Positions 1 to 10,400 of a DNA stretch of 64,000 nt are shown in pieces. The stretch covers positions 11,999-75,998 of the forward strand of contig CAYNBZ010000004.1 of NCBI GenBank assembly GCA_964395975.1, given 5' to 3'. The stretch's first letter is position 1. Every line of letters starts with the position of its first letter. The translations under genes and the position numbers were made by a program. The DNA is from Avimuribaculum sp964395975. GTDB lineage: Bacteria; Bacteroidota; Bacteroidia; Bacteroidales; Muribaculaceae. Under the pieces are notes generated by a model, which saw only the letters and a program-made list of their open reading frames with translations, made no database searches and had not been told where the DNA came from.

Positions 1-670
1 ATACAGCAGCTGTTTCGGTACGCAAACGACTTTCACCAAAAGTCACAGGGACAAAACCATGCTCGATGGCAACTGCCACCTCTTCACGGCTGAAATCTCC
101 TTCCGGTCCGATGAGAATAACCACGTCTTTGTCACTTTTATAACATGCTTCAAACTGCCGTCGCTCGGTAGTCGCATCACAATAAGCTATAAACCGTTGC
201 TCCGGCAATGAAGCATCCGATAACAACTTTTTAATGGGTGTCATTTCATCAAGCAAGGGCAACGTAACTTTCAACGACTGTTTCATCGCCGATATAAGAA
301 TTTTACACACCCTTTCGGTTTTCAATTCTTTTCGTTCGGAATAACGGCACAACAGAGGCACAATACGGTCAATTCCCATCTCTGTCGTTTTTTCGGCCAT
401 CCACTCTATGCGATCGAGATTCTTAGTTGGCGCAATACCGATGGTTATGCTCCCCTGCCAATGGCTATTGACACTGGAATGGCTTATGATTTCAACACCG
501 CACTTCTTGGGATGGGCCGACGTGATGCGACACACGTACAGATTTCCCCGTCCATCAGTCACTTCCACCTCATTGCCCTCAATAAGTCTCAACACACGCA
601 CGGCGTGCTGTGATTCAACTTCCGGCAAGACAAGTGTCGCTATTATGTCGGGGGCATAAAATCTGTGCAT
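1..670 (-). CDS. rsmE: 16S rRNA (uracil-1498-N3)-methyltransferase RsmE, 3' end cut by window edge
   Basis: RsmE methylates N3 of U1498 in 16S rRNA, using S-adenosylmethionine. I translated it by hand because the frame runs off the left edge. It starts MHRFYAPD at 670, the usual RsmE start, and stays open for about 223 codons. The C-terminal SPOUT knot signatures are visible: LIGPEGDFSREEV, then FGESRLRTETAAV just before the edge. Only a short tail should be missing compared with the usual length of about 235-245 residues. It is the last visible gene of a minus-strand cluster and begins 13 nt after the permease stop. The assignment is secure; the true 3' end is not visible. Confidence 0.93.
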   Translation of the reverse strand, partial: MHRFYAPDIIATLVLPEVESQHAVRVLRLIEGNEVEVTDGRGNLYVCRITSAHPKKCGVEIISHSSVNSHWQGSITIGIAPTKNLDRIEWMAEKTTEMGIDRIVPLLCRYSERKELKTERVCKILISAMKQSLKVTLPLLDEMTPIKKLLSDASLPEQRFIAYCDATTERRQFEACYKSDKDVVILIGPEGDFSREEVAVAIEHGFVPVTFGESRLRTETAAV

Positions 671-683
671 GACAATACTTGTA

Positions 684-1955
684 TTAATATTTCACTATCC
701 TATTACCATTTTCCTTAAAAATCAAGAAAAATAGTATCGCAACCGCCAATGCATAACCGGCAAAAATCAGCCATGAAGTACTCCAACCCGCAAGTTGTAG
801 TTGGGCATCACCTTGTGAATAAACAAAATGATTAATCACCTGTTGTGCCAACAAAGTTCCTATCGTAGCACCGATACCATTGGTCATCACCATGAACAGG
901 CCTTGCGCACTGGAACGTATCGACGGGTCGGTTTCACGATCAACAAACAAAGCTCCCGACACATTGAAGAAATCAAATGCAACACCATACACCAACATCG
1001 AAAGTATGAACATCCACACACCCGTCCCCGGATCGCCCAGACCAAAAAGACCGAAACGGAAGACCCAGGCAATCATAGCAATCAGCATCACAGTCTTAAT
1101 CCCAAATCGTTTCATAAAAAACGGAATGAGCAATATACATAATGTTTCACTCATTTGCGAAAGCGAAATAAGTGCATTGGCATGATTGGCTCCGAATGTG
1201 TCGGCATATTCGGCAACATCTTTGAACGAAGTTATAAACGGGTTGGCAAATCCGTTGGTTATCTGCAATGATACACCAAGCAGCATACTAAAAATAAAGA
1301 ATATAGCCATCCGTTTCTGTTTAAACAACATGAATGCCCTCAACCCAAGAGCCTCAACAATGCTGCTGTCCTTTTTCTCCTTATTCGTCGGACAATTTGG
1401 CAACGTTAGTGCATACAAGCACAACAACAGACTGAAAGCACCCGACACAAATAACTGTACAAATGTATGTTGGAATCCCAAAAGGTCAACCAATATCATT
1501 GAGCATATAAATCCAATAGTGCCGAATATTCTTATTGGTGGGAAGTCCTTCACCGTATCGAGACCAACACGAGTCAGTCCGGAAAAGGCTACTGAATTGC
1601 ACAGCCCTATGGTCGGCATAAAAAATGCCACACTAAAAGTATATAATGAAAATAATATTCCAAATTCAATTTCATCACCCGACATCCAACCGTAGCATCC
1701 TGCCGCCGCCATAGCCAATCCTGCTATCAGATGGCACAGGCTAAGCACTTTCTGAGCAGGCATGAAGCGGTCGGCAATAATGCCTACCAAAGCAGGCATG
1801 AACAGAGATACCAGACCTTGTACGGCATAAAACCATCCGATTTTGTCGGCAAGTCCGACACATGCAAGATAACCGCCAAGCGATGTCAAATATGCCCCCC
1901 AAACGGCATATTCGAGGAAGTTCATCAGTATTAGTCTTTTTTTCAAATTAAGCAT
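684..1955 (-). CDS. MFS nucleoside permease (NupG/XapB-type)
   Basis: About 423 residues with roughly twelve hydrophobic segments. The start MLNLKKRLILMNFLEYAVWGAY matches the opening of Bacteroidetes nucleoside:H+ symporters, so I chose the ATG at 1955. A 16-codon upstream extension to 2003 would overlap the preceding gene's stop and adds only polar residues. The family imports nucleosides across the inner membrane by proton symport. The conserved ADRF segment after helix 2 (IIADRFMPAQK) is present. The gene follows the bifunctional-nuclease gene by 16 nt and precedes rsmE by 13 nt. Substrate specificity cannot be read from the sequence. Confidence 0.82.
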   Translation of the reverse strand: MLNLKKRLILMNFLEYAVWGAYLTSLGGYLACVGLADKIGWFYAVQGLVSLFMPALVGIIADRFMPAQKVLSLCHLIAGLAMAAAGCYGWMSGDEIEFGILFSLYTFSVAFFMPTIGLCNSVAFSGLTRVGLDTVKDFPPIRIFGTIGFICSMILVDLLGFQHTFVQLFVSGAFSLLLCLYALTLPNCPTNKEKKDSSIVEALGLRAFMLFKQKRMAIFFIFSMLLGVSLQITNGFANPFITSFKDVAEYADTFGANHANALISLSQMSETLCILLIPFFMKRFGIKTVMLIAMIAWVFRFGLFGLGDPGTGVWMFILSMLVYGVAFDFFNVSGALFVDRETDPSIRSSAQGLFMVMTNGIGATIGTLLAQQVINHFVYSQGDAQLQLAGWSTSWLIFAGYALAVAILFFLIFKENGNRIVKY

Positions 1956-1971
1956 ATCACTATCGTTTTTG

Positions 1972-2571
1972 TTAATCCTTATTTTCAGCACGCTTCCGGT
2001 CAATAGCCTTTTTTACTTCGGCAGCCATTTCGTATTCTTCATGATCGACATGCACTTGCAACATCTTTTCAAGTTGTTCTATCGAACAATTTTGATAACC
2101 TTTCTCCAAGTCGGCAGCCTCGGCCTGCCCATCGTCATCACCGACAGTCGGTTCTTTTTGCTCTCCAATGATAAAGCCCGTACGCTCCATTATATCACGG
2201 GTGGTATAAATAGGCGCACCCGTACGTAAAGCAAGTGCAATGGCATCAGATGTACGGGAATCAAGAACTACCTGCATCGAATCGTTGCTGAATGTCAATT
2301 CCGACATAAAAACCCCGTCATCAAATTTGCAAATAAACACCTCGTCCAACCCGATACCGAAAGCATGAGCCATGCTGACAAACAAGTCGTGCGGCATAGG
2401 ACGTGGCGGTATGATATTCTCAAGCCTTACAGCTATAGACTGCGCTTCGGCAATGCCCACGACGACAGGAATACGATACGGTCCATCGACCTGTGCGAGC
2501 ACCAATGCATACGCGCCCTGCTGTACTTGGCTGTAAGTTATGCCCATTACTTTCAATTCCACTCGTTCCAT
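1972..2571 (-). CDS. bifunctional nuclease (DUF151) family protein with UVR motif
   Basis: 199 residues. Residues 1-130 are a BFN/DUF151 domain (MERVELKVMGITYSQVQQGA, later LDSRTSDAIALALRTGAPIY). Residues about 160-192 form a UvrB/UvrC-type helical motif (IEQLEKMLQVHVDHEEYEMA), which usually mediates protein interaction. This two-domain form is common in Bacteroidetes. The family has nuclease activity in some members, but the cellular role here is unknown. It lies 19 nt after mnmA on the same strand, so the two are probably co-transcribed. Confidence 0.87.
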   Translation of the reverse strand: MERVELKVMGITYSQVQQGAYALVLAQVDGPYRIPVVVGIAEAQSIAVRLENIIPPRPMPHDLFVSMAHAFGIGLDEVFICKFDDGVFMSELTFSNDSMQVVLDSRTSDAIALALRTGAPIYTTRDIMERTGFIIGEQKEPTVGDDDGQAEAADLEKGYQNCSIEQLEKMLQVHVDHEEYEMAAEVKKAIDRKRAENKD

Positions 2572-2590
2572 TTCATCCTCCTGATTTGAA

Positions 2591-3673
2591 TTAGTCTCTT
2601 TTCAAATTCTGTCCTGTAATAATGCCACTACCATAACATAAATGAGCATCCGGACTGTATATTACAGCAAATTGTCCGGGAGCTATGCCTTGAACTTTCT
2701 TTTCCGATTCTATCACATATTCCATTCCACCGAGATGTGTCAACCAAGCCTTAGTGAACTCAGGTGAATGCCGGTTTTTAAACATTATCTCCACAGGACC
2801 GTCAACTCCATCCCAAGGATTACCCGAGATGAAATGCATCTCGTTTAAATGTATTGTTTTCCCGTATTGTTTCTCATTGCCATAGCCATTGCTTACATAT
2901 ACAGTATTGTCAATCACATTTTTCTTTACTACATACCATGGGCCGCCACTCAGTCCAAGCCCCTTGCGTTGACCTATCGTGTGAAACCAATATCCCTTAT
3001 GCTCGCCGAGTTTTTTCCCTGTTTCTATTTCGATTATACTACCCTTCTTTTCACCAAGGTGCCGGCGAATGAAGTCATTGTAATTAATCTTCCCAAGAAA
3101 GCATATCCCTTGACTATCCTTGCGATAGGCATTAGGCATCTTGGTTTCAATGGCTATACGGCGCACTTCGCTCTTGGGCAAGTTGCCTATGGGAAACATT
3201 AGATGCAACAATTGCTTATAACTTATTTGGGCAAGAAAATCAGTTTGGTCTTTTACCGGATCAACAGCCGTAGAAAGGTATTTGATGCCGTCAATCACAT
3301 CCGTAGTGGCATAATGCCCCGTAGCTGTCATGTCGAATTCATGCCCCCACCTATCTTCAAAATAACCGAATTTTATCATCTTGTTGCACATCATGTCGGG
3401 ATTCGGCGTAAGTCCGGCCTTTACCGTACGCAAGGCATATTCCATCACGTTATCCCAATACTCTTGATGCAACGAAACGACATCAAACGGCAAGCCATAA
3501 CGGACAGCAATAAGCTGGCACATCTCAATATCTTCTTCAGCCGAACAATCACCTTCATCATTGTCCATGCCTATTCTTATATAAAACAAATGCAGGTCGT
3601 GCCCTTCCTCTTTCAGTCGATGCACGACCACTGCGCTATCCACGCCACCAGATATTAAAGCTGCAATCTTCAT
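2591..3673 (-). CDS. mnmA: tRNA-specific 2-thiouridylase MnmA
   Basis: MnmA forms 2-thiouridine at the wobble base (U34) of Lys, Glu and Gln tRNAs, using ATP and relayed sulfur. The 360-residue protein has the PP-loop SGGVDS (residues 8-13) and the two redox cysteines: Cys96 in NPDMMCNKMIKFG and Cys191 in DSQGICFLGK. The ATGHYA motif lies at 117-122. The C-terminal beta-barrel with IAPGQFAVIY is intact, and the length is normal. It follows the doxX-like gene by 14 nt in the minus-strand cluster. Confidence 0.96.
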   Translation of the reverse strand: MKIAALISGGVDSAVVVHRLKEEGHDLHLFYIRIGMDNDEGDCSAEEDIEMCQLIAVRYGLPFDVVSLHQEYWDNVMEYALRTVKAGLTPNPDMMCNKMIKFGYFEDRWGHEFDMTATGHYATTDVIDGIKYLSTAVDPVKDQTDFLAQISYKQLLHLMFPIGNLPKSEVRRIAIETKMPNAYRKDSQGICFLGKINYNDFIRRHLGEKKGSIIEIETGKKLGEHKGYWFHTIGQRKGLGLSGGPWYVVKKNVIDNTVYVSNGYGNEKQYGKTIHLNEMHFISGNPWDGVDGPVEIMFKNRHSPEFTKAWLTHLGGMEYVIESEKKVQGIAPGQFAVIYSPDAHLCYGSGIITGQNLKRD

Positions 3674-3687
3674 TTTCTGCTTTGTGT

Positions 3688-4188
3688 CTATGCTTTCTCC
3701 AATTCATCTTGAGCTTGACTGTCCGAGCCAAGGAGTTTTATCGATATGAGATAATCAAGTGATATTTTCCCCGGACCTGCAAGCAACATATATATGAAAA
3801 TACCGATAAACAATATAGGTACATACCCTGGTTGCGTACTGAACAACATCATCGGCGGCACACTAACTATACGCGTCAGGATAAAATTCTCTGCTATAAT
3901 CATAGTCACCATTGGTGGCAACACGGCAAGCCGCGAGAACAACCCGAGGATAATCAACGACGAGCATACTATCTCTATGGCAATCAAGACAGCAAGCGTC
4001 AAGGTTTCCGACATTCCCATAATGCTGACCATATTGTTAGAGATAGTGTCGTCGAAATGTATCCATTGCCTGATACCGAATTGCATGAACATTATGCCGG
4101 TAAACAACCGCAAGAACAATCTCGACAGGTTGCTATAAGTATGCGCCGTACTATAAAGCAACAAATTTTTTACGAATACGGGAATCAT
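3688..4188 (-). CDS. DoxX family membrane protein
   Basis: 166 residues with four predicted membrane helices. The first contains the DoxX-like LSRLFLRLFTGIMFMQFGIRQW, followed by SSLIILGLFSRLAVLPPMV and a C-terminal helix with IPILF/IYMLLAGPG. DoxX-family proteins are small inner-membrane proteins often linked to quinone or thiol redox chemistry; no specific reaction can be assigned. The gene sits 21 nt after a thioredoxin-like exported protein and 14 nt before mnmA. The redox neighbour is consistent with an envelope thiol role, but that is inference. Confidence 0.78.
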   Translation of the reverse strand: MIPVFVKNLLLYSTAHTYSNLSRLFLRLFTGIMFMQFGIRQWIHFDDTISNNMVSIMGMSETLTLAVLIAIEIVCSSLIILGLFSRLAVLPPMVTMIIAENFILTRIVSVPPMMLFSTQPGYVPILFIGIFIYMLLAGPGKISLDYLISIKLLGSDSQAQDELEKA

Positions 4189-4209
4189 CTCGGTTTTGCT
4201 TAATATATA

Positions 4210-5112
4210 TTATTCAATCATACGTTTTATGCCTTCCACACTGATATTCTTGTCGAGAATACGCTTGTCACTATCAAGAATATATACACTTGGCTGTATC
4301 CGCAAGTCATAGGTATCGGCAACATTGTCATTAGCACCTATTATCCATTTGTCGGTGTAATTCCGTGCCCTCTCTGCCCATTCATTGGTATATTTTCCCA
4401 TGTGCACACATATCACTGTAATCTCACCTGCATCGATTAACTTGTTTAATGTCACGTCAGTACTAAGCCTCAGCCTCGAAATCGAGCAATCTTCACACAA
4501 GTCGTCATTGAAAAAAAGAAATATCATTTTCCCTTCAATTTCCGATAATTTCACTTTACCACCATTGGCAAGTTTTAATTCGAAATCTTGAGCCTTATCG
4601 CCAATTAAGTTTTTGCGGAGCAACTCCAATTGATATTTATACCGTTCTTTTTCCGACTTCTTAAGCATGTTATTGTCAATGATGCTTTCCAAAAAAGGTA
4701 TATACACATCATCGCTCCAATACTCGGCACCACGGGCATATAGCGATCTTTCGGCAATCTCAGCCATTAGCAAGAAATTAGACTTGTTCGACTGAGCCTT
4801 TCTCATAATGTCCTTTATCGACGACACTACAATGGTCTTATGCGCATATCTGAAAAATGTCACGTAATCACGAAACGTGGCTTCAAAAACTTTCATATCC
4901 TTTATCGGAGCCGAAAAATCATAGTTTTCCCAAAAATGCTGCACCAAATAGTTAGTGCGATTTTCAAGCGAAACTATAGTATCGGGAACCACAGGATAAG
5001 TAAATAACCTCTTTTGTTCCTGAACATCACCGACATTTTGGGCATACAAAGCACACGGTAAAAACAGAAACAAAATAATTAAAATACCTAATACTTTCTT
5101 AATTACATTCAT
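4210..5112 (-). CDS. exported DUF5106 / thioredoxin-like protein
   Basis: 300 residues with an N-terminal signal sequence (LGILIILFLFLPCALYAQ, residues 8-25). Residues about 30-165 are a helical domain of the DUF5106 type. Residues about 170-300 resemble an AhpC/TSA-thioredoxin fold beginning LIGDKAQDFELKLANG. The active-site motif is C206-E-D-C209, with the cis-Pro region at IQPSVYILD. It probably acts in the periplasm as a thiol-disulfide protein; its substrate is unknown. It is the first gene of the group running to rsmE. The 160-nt gap upstream holds a weak promoter-like sequence on this strand. Confidence 0.77.
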   Translation of the reverse strand: MNVIKKVLGILIILFLFLPCALYAQNVGDVQEQKRLFTYPVVPDTIVSLENRTNYLVQHFWENYDFSAPIKDMKVFEATFRDYVTFFRYAHKTIVVSSIKDIMRKAQSNKSNFLLMAEIAERSLYARGAEYWSDDVYIPFLESIIDNNMLKKSEKERYKYQLELLRKNLIGDKAQDFELKLANGGKVKLSEIEGKMIFLFFNDDLCEDCSISRLRLSTDVTLNKLIDAGEITVICVHMGKYTNEWAERARNYTDKWIIGANDNVADTYDLRIQPSVYILDSDKRILDKNISVEGIKRMIE

Positions 5113-5272
5113 TATATTTTAAGATTTAAACTGCCGAAGGCAAATCCCTAAATATAAATTTGCCAAGGTAAAAGTAAGCTAATATCTCCGATTAGACAAT
5201 ATCATAACACAAAAAAACCTAATCTTCAACTTTTTTAAACAAAAAAATGAGTATTCCGCCCCATAGTATGAA

Positions 5273-6088
5273 TCAATGTTGCCGACAAGCATCAATGGCA
5301 GCTTTCACCGAACCATGAAGCAACAATAAGCGTCGGGCTTCTTCATATGGCAAGCCCGAATCTTCAATTATCATTCGAGTGCCTCGATCCACAAGTTTTG
5401 CATTGGTTAGTTGCATGTTCACCATCTTGTTGCCTTTCACGCGCCCCAAGCGAATCATCACAGTCGTAGTAATCATATTGAGTATCATTTTCTGCCCTGT
5501 ACCCGACTTCATGCGCGAACTTCCTGTTACATACTCCGGTCCTACAACCATTTCTATCGCAATTTTTGAAATCTCAGAAATCGGTGCATCCGGATTGCTC
5601 GTAATGGATGCCGTGAGACACCCGTGCTCACATGCTCTCCTCAAGGCACCCAACACGTAAGGAGTAGTACCCGATGCTGCAATTCCTATCACCGTATCCT
5701 TTTCTCCAACACCGTGTTCTTGCAGGTCTTTCCATCCTTGCTCCGAATCATCTTCGGCATTTTCAACCGAACTTCGCAATGCTTTGTCACCTCCGGCTAT
5801 GATGCCTATTACCCATGACGGCTCCATACCGAACGTTGGCGGTATTTCCGACGCGTCAAGTACACCCAATCGTCCGGATGTTCCTGCACCTATATAAAAG
5901 ATTCGACCGCCACGCTTCATTCGTGGAACAATCTCGTTGACAAGTTGTTCAATCTTGGGTATTGCAGCCTTTACAGCATCGGCCACCTTATGATCCTCGG
6001 CGTTTATTTCTGTAAGGATTTCATGTACCGACTTGTTTTCAAGGTCGTTATACAACGATGATTGCTCACTTATTTTTACAAATGCCAT
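5273..6088 (-). CDS. murQ: N-acetylmuramic acid 6-phosphate etherase MurQ
   Basis: MurQ cleaves the lactyl ether of MurNAc-6-phosphate to give GlcNAc-6-phosphate and D-lactate in cell-wall recycling. The 271-residue SIS-fold protein carries IGAGTSGRLGVLDASEIPP (about residues 67-84). Glu81 and Glu112 (ENAEDDSEQG) match the catalytic glutamates known in the family. TGSSRMKSGTGQKMILNM is also conserved. The gene begins 5 nt after the sugar-kinase gene stops, so the pair forms a MurNAc salvage unit like the murK-murQ genes known in Tannerella. Confidence 0.95.
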   Translation of the reverse strand: MAFVKISEQSSLYNDLENKSVHEILTEINAEDHKVADAVKAAIPKIEQLVNEIVPRMKRGGRIFYIGAGTSGRLGVLDASEIPPTFGMEPSWVIGIIAGGDKALRSSVENAEDDSEQGWKDLQEHGVGEKDTVIGIAASGTTPYVLGALRRACEHGCLTASITSNPDAPISEISKIAIEMVVGPEYVTGSSRMKSGTGQKMILNMITTTVMIRLGRVKGNKMVNMQLTNAKLVDRGTRMIIEDSGLPYEEARRLLLLHGSVKAAIDACRQH

Positions 6089-6093
6089 GACTT

Positions 6094-6936
6094 TTAATTG
6101 GAATGGTATTTAATCAACCCTTCCATCGGATCTTTAATTATCTTGCCGACATTGATATACAACGCCTTGGCTGCTTCTTCAAGTACCTCACGGTAATTGA
6201 CAGCTATAGAACCGACAAAATTAACCGACATCTCTTTATATCCCTTATAATTCTCAACATTACGCACAAAGAACGCTTTAAATGCGTTCAACACAAGCCG
6301 GTGCACCGATGGCTCATCTATATTTTCGGCGAGGAACGGAGACAACGAGGCAAGGAAACGGTTAGCCCCCTTAGTGCGATACACTTTCTCGATTATTATC
6401 TGCGGTGTCAAGTCGTATTGCTTCATGAATTTTTCTACAAGATCATGCGGCATTTGCCGTTTCAACATATCACCGACAAGCAGTTTACCAAGTACCGCAC
6501 CGCTTCCTTCATCTCCCAATATATAACCGAGCGAAGAAACATTGTCGGCAATCCGCTCCCCGTCATAGTAGCAAGAGTTGGATCCTGTACCAAGTATGCA
6601 CACGATGCCACGCTCATTGCCACATACGGCACGAGCCGCCGCAAGCAAATCTGTGTCAACGGTTACCTTCCTTGCCATGGGTATATTATTGCAAATGGCA
6701 TTCCTGACATTGTTACAAATGTTATCAAAAAGACAACCTGCCCCATAAAAAAATACTTCATCAATGGCCACATTATTCAAATGTGGCATAAGTTCCTTTC
6801 TTATTGACTCCGACATTTCTGCCTCGGTGAGCAACACCGCATTCATTCCGGCAGCCAACACCCGCATTACCACTTTATCATTGTCAAGGACGCACCATTC
6901 AACTTTGGTAGCTCCACAGTCTGCTATAAGTTTCAT
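6094..6936 (-). CDS. N-acetylmuramate / N-acetylglucosamine kinase (BadF/BcrA ATPase family), MurK-like
   Basis: 280 residues of the ASKHA fold. The phosphate-1 motif DCGATKVEW is at residues 6-14. ILGTGSNSCYYDG and LGDEGSGAVLGKLL complete the ATP site. Bacteroidetes relatives phosphorylate MurNAc and/or GlcNAc. Direct coupling to murQ (5-nt gap) makes MurNAc the likely substrate, because MurQ needs MurNAc-6-phosphate. No MurT-type transporter gene is beside it. Upstream on the minus strand is an AT-rich leader with only a weak promoter match. Confidence 0.86.
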   Translation of the reverse strand: MKLIADCGATKVEWCVLDNDKVVMRVLAAGMNAVLLTEAEMSESIRKELMPHLNNVAIDEVFFYGAGCLFDNICNNVRNAICNNIPMARKVTVDTDLLAAARAVCGNERGIVCILGTGSNSCYYDGERIADNVSSLGYILGDEGSGAVLGKLLVGDMLKRQMPHDLVEKFMKQYDLTPQIIIEKVYRTKGANRFLASLSPFLAENIDEPSVHRLVLNAFKAFFVRNVENYKGYKEMSVNFVGSIAVNYREVLEEAAKALYINVGKIIKDPMEGLIKYHSN

Positions 6937-7423
6937 ATTTTATATATATTTTTTTCTTCTTGTATAATATATAACCTAATACTCCGGTTAATGAACACAA
7001 ACAGAATAGCATACAGGCATTAAGCCAAATATTCACCACCCACAGCCGGCAAAATCATTTTCGTGCAAATCCAATCTTTTATCAAAATTTCAGAAATGCT
7101 TATCGAGCCGAAAAGTATGGCAAGCACATCGCCAAATACATAAAGGAATAAATGCTTGGATAGCGCAAATTCAGACTTACGCAACGAGAAATACATTGAT
7201 ATTCCACCATGAATCGAACTATTCTCCAAGCGGCTGAATATCTTTGTTTTATGATTTAGCAAGTAGTGTGTAATCTCCCGCTATTGCTCCACCGGATTGC
7301 GTGAAGGTTTCCTGATGCAAAGATAAGCTTTTATCATCAAAGTCGTACAAGTCATCTCAGGTATTTTATCCCTTGATTTATCCCAATCGTGGAGAATACG
7401 TCATTCTTACAAGCGTGATAATT
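6937..7423. other. intergenic stretch at the left border of the island
   Basis: About 490 bp between the MurK-like gene start and the hsdR stop. It holds a weak 80-codon minus-strand open frame (7020-7262, TTG-initiated, first ATG at codon 23) with no family I recognise. It also has a minus-strand TATCTTTG box near 7317-7324, without a clear -33 element at the right distance. I see no direct repeat, tRNA or integrase marking an attachment site. The open frame may be chance or a gene remnant. Confidence 0.4.
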
Positions 7424-10400
7424 TTATCCATTATACTTCTTGAAATTTTCCGCCTGTTCCAAAATCTCCTTGAACACCTCGTCATTCGTTACAGGAGGAT
7501 AGCCATATTCTGCCAAAACCAAAATCAAATCCATTTTCAGTTCCGCCTTTATGTCATCGCGGGTGGACCAGTCTGTATATTTGGACTTATCCGCCACAAT
7601 CTTCTTGATTTCTGCAGCAAGTTTCAAGAGCTTGTCCTCCGGATATTCAAATCCGAATTGCTTGGCTATGGCTTTAAGAATGTCATAAAAGGCCTTTTCT
7701 TCGTAGCTGATGCCCAAATCAAGGAAAGACTTCTTTTCCTTGTTCAACTCCTTCAGCAAGTCTGCCATCTGGTTGGCCACTTCCGTCAATACTTCATCTG
7801 CAAAAATAGCACTGTCCCTGCGGTCATTGTATTTGTCCACCAACGCATTCAGGCGTTTGGAGAAATCCACGCCTTTCACTTTGTTTACCTTCTTAAATTC
7901 CGTGATAACGGTTTTCAGCAGGCGTTCCATCAACTTTACTTTCGTATTGGGCAGTTTCAGCTTGCCGAGGCGTTCCATGTATTCTTCGCTCAATACATCC
8001 AGATTCTCCTTGTCATTGCCTATTTGGATGATTTCCTCTACGCCTTCCGATTGTATAGCTTCCTCTATCATTTCACCGACGCGACGGTTCATCTGCGAAG
8101 CATCCGGTGTGTCGCCGGTGGTCAGTTTATATATAATAGAGCGCACGCCTGTGAAATAATGGATTTCCTCCCGTTCGGCATCGCTTATTTCTGTGCTGTT
8201 GCTGCACAAGTTGAATGCCGACTTCAATTTCTTGGTGTGCCCCATAAACAAGTTCTCCCTTTCTTTGGTCTTTTGCATGAATTCTGCTCCTTTGTTCAGA
8301 CAATCCAATTGTTCCAAGGGTGTCCCTGTCGTAAATGCTGAGTAGTCAAATCCTCCAAACATCCTCCGGATAATGTCCAATTCGTCTTTCACCATCGTAA
8401 CGGATTGCTCGACGCTTTCCACCGAATCCTGGTTGGCATCCCCTTGCGCATAATGCTTCAAAGCTACGTTCATGTTACTTTTGATGCCGATGTAGTCCAC
8501 CACCAAACCTTTTTCCTTTCCCGGATAGACACGGTTTACGCGCGAAATGGTCTGAACCAGCGTATGTTGCTGCAAAGGCTTGTCGATGTACATCGTGTCC
8601 AGGCAATCCACATCAAAACCAGTCGTCCACATATCCACCACAATGGCAATCTTGAAATTCGACTTAGGCTTCTTGAATTCCCCGGCATGGGCACGGCGGT
8701 CTTCATCTGTGCCCAGCAAATTATACAGCTCCGGCTTGTCATCCTTGTTTCGGGTCATTATCAACTTTATCTTCTCGATGGGAAGTTCTTGATTCCCATA
8801 GGGAAGACACGGTTCTGCAGCCATCATATAGCAGCCCTCTTGTGCTTCTTCACAGGGTGTTTGTGCCCATTCAGGGCGCAATGCAATGATTTTCTTATAT
8901 AAATCAAAAGCTATTGTACGGTTGGAACAGACAAACATGGCCTTGCCTTCCACCGTGCTTCCTTCTTCCACCCGCTTTTCGTAGTGGGCTATGAAATCTT
9001 CCGCCACAGCTTGCAGACGGTCGGAGTCACCTAAGATGCGTTCCATCTTGGTCACGGCTTTCTTGCTTTCTTCTATCTGGTATTCATTCGCTCCTTCTTC
9101 GGCGCACTGCTTGTAATACTGCTCTATCTCCTGCAGTTTCTTGTTGTCGAGCAACACCTTGGCGGCACGTCCTTCATACACAATGCGCCGGGTGATGCCG
9201 TCAGCCACCGATTCGGTCATGGTATAGGCATCCACCACTTCCCCGAACACGTCAATGGTAGCGTCAATCGGTGTGCCGGTAAAGCCTACATACGTGGCAT
9301 TGGGCAACGAATCGTGCAGGTATTTGGCAAAGCCATAGTTGCGCTTCACACCCTTGTCCGTCGGCCTTACCTGCAAAGAGAGGTTGGTTTGCGAACGGTG
9401 CGCCTCATCGGATATGCAGATGATGTTGGCGCGTTCCGACAATAGCCGCGTATCCTCGGTAAACTTATGGATGGTTGTCAGGAACACGCCACCGCTGGTT
9501 CGTCCGGCTAAATGTTCCCTGAGTTTGTCGCGGCTTTCCACTTCCACTACGCATTCATCGCCGATGAACTTCTTTGCCGTGCCAAACAGTTTGGAGAGCT
9601 GGTCGTCCAAGTCGGTGCGGTCGGTTATCAAGACAATCGTAGGACTGGCAAACTCGCGGCTACGCATCAACATACGGCTGAGGAACAGCATCGTGATGCT
9701 CTTTCCACAGCCTGTTGCTCCGAAATAAGTACCTCCTTTTCCGTCGCCTCCCTCTTGAAGTTTGGAGTGCAGGCGGATATTGTCGAACAATTTGTGCGCG
9801 GCAAAGAACTGCGGGTAACGGCAGACCACTTTCTTTTCATTCTTCGATGAATCGGGGAAGAAAACGAAATCCTTTATCACGCTTAGCAAACGTTCTTTCC
9901 TGAACAATCCCCACACCATTGTCAGCAGCGAATTGATACCGTCGGTCGCCTTGTCATCCGCTTCTACTTTCCGCCACGCATAGAAGAAGTCGTAGGGCGA
10001 GAACAGCGATCCGTATTTGTTGTTCACCCCGTCGCTGATTACCACAAAGGCGTTATATCTGAACAGGTCGGGAATGTCACGCCGATAGCGCACGGTGAGT
10101 TGCGTGTAAGCATCCATGATGGTTGTTTCTTCCTTCACGGCACTCTTGAATTCCAATACCACCACGGGCAAACCGTTCACATAGACAATACCGTCGGGGA
10201 TGCGCCGCTGCACACCTTGTATCTCCAACTGATTGACAATGCGGAACAGGTTATTTTCCTTATTCTCGAAATCTATCGGTTCGATAAACAGATCCGGCAA
10301 GGCCGTATCTTCACGCTTCAACGAAAAGCCCTCCGTCATTAGCCGGTAGGTATGACGGTTCTGTTCATACAGGGAAAAACCCACGTTGGCGGTCAGCATG

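Noticed and set aside
7020..7262. 80-codon minus-strand open frame as a gene
   Set aside because: TTG-initiated, first ATG at codon 23, no recognisable family and no clear ribosome-binding site. Kept only as a note in the intergenic entry.
7373..8341. Long plus-strand open frame opposite hsdR
   Set aside because: It is the antisense shadow of the HsdR C-terminal region; the product has no domain signature and HsdR is unambiguous.
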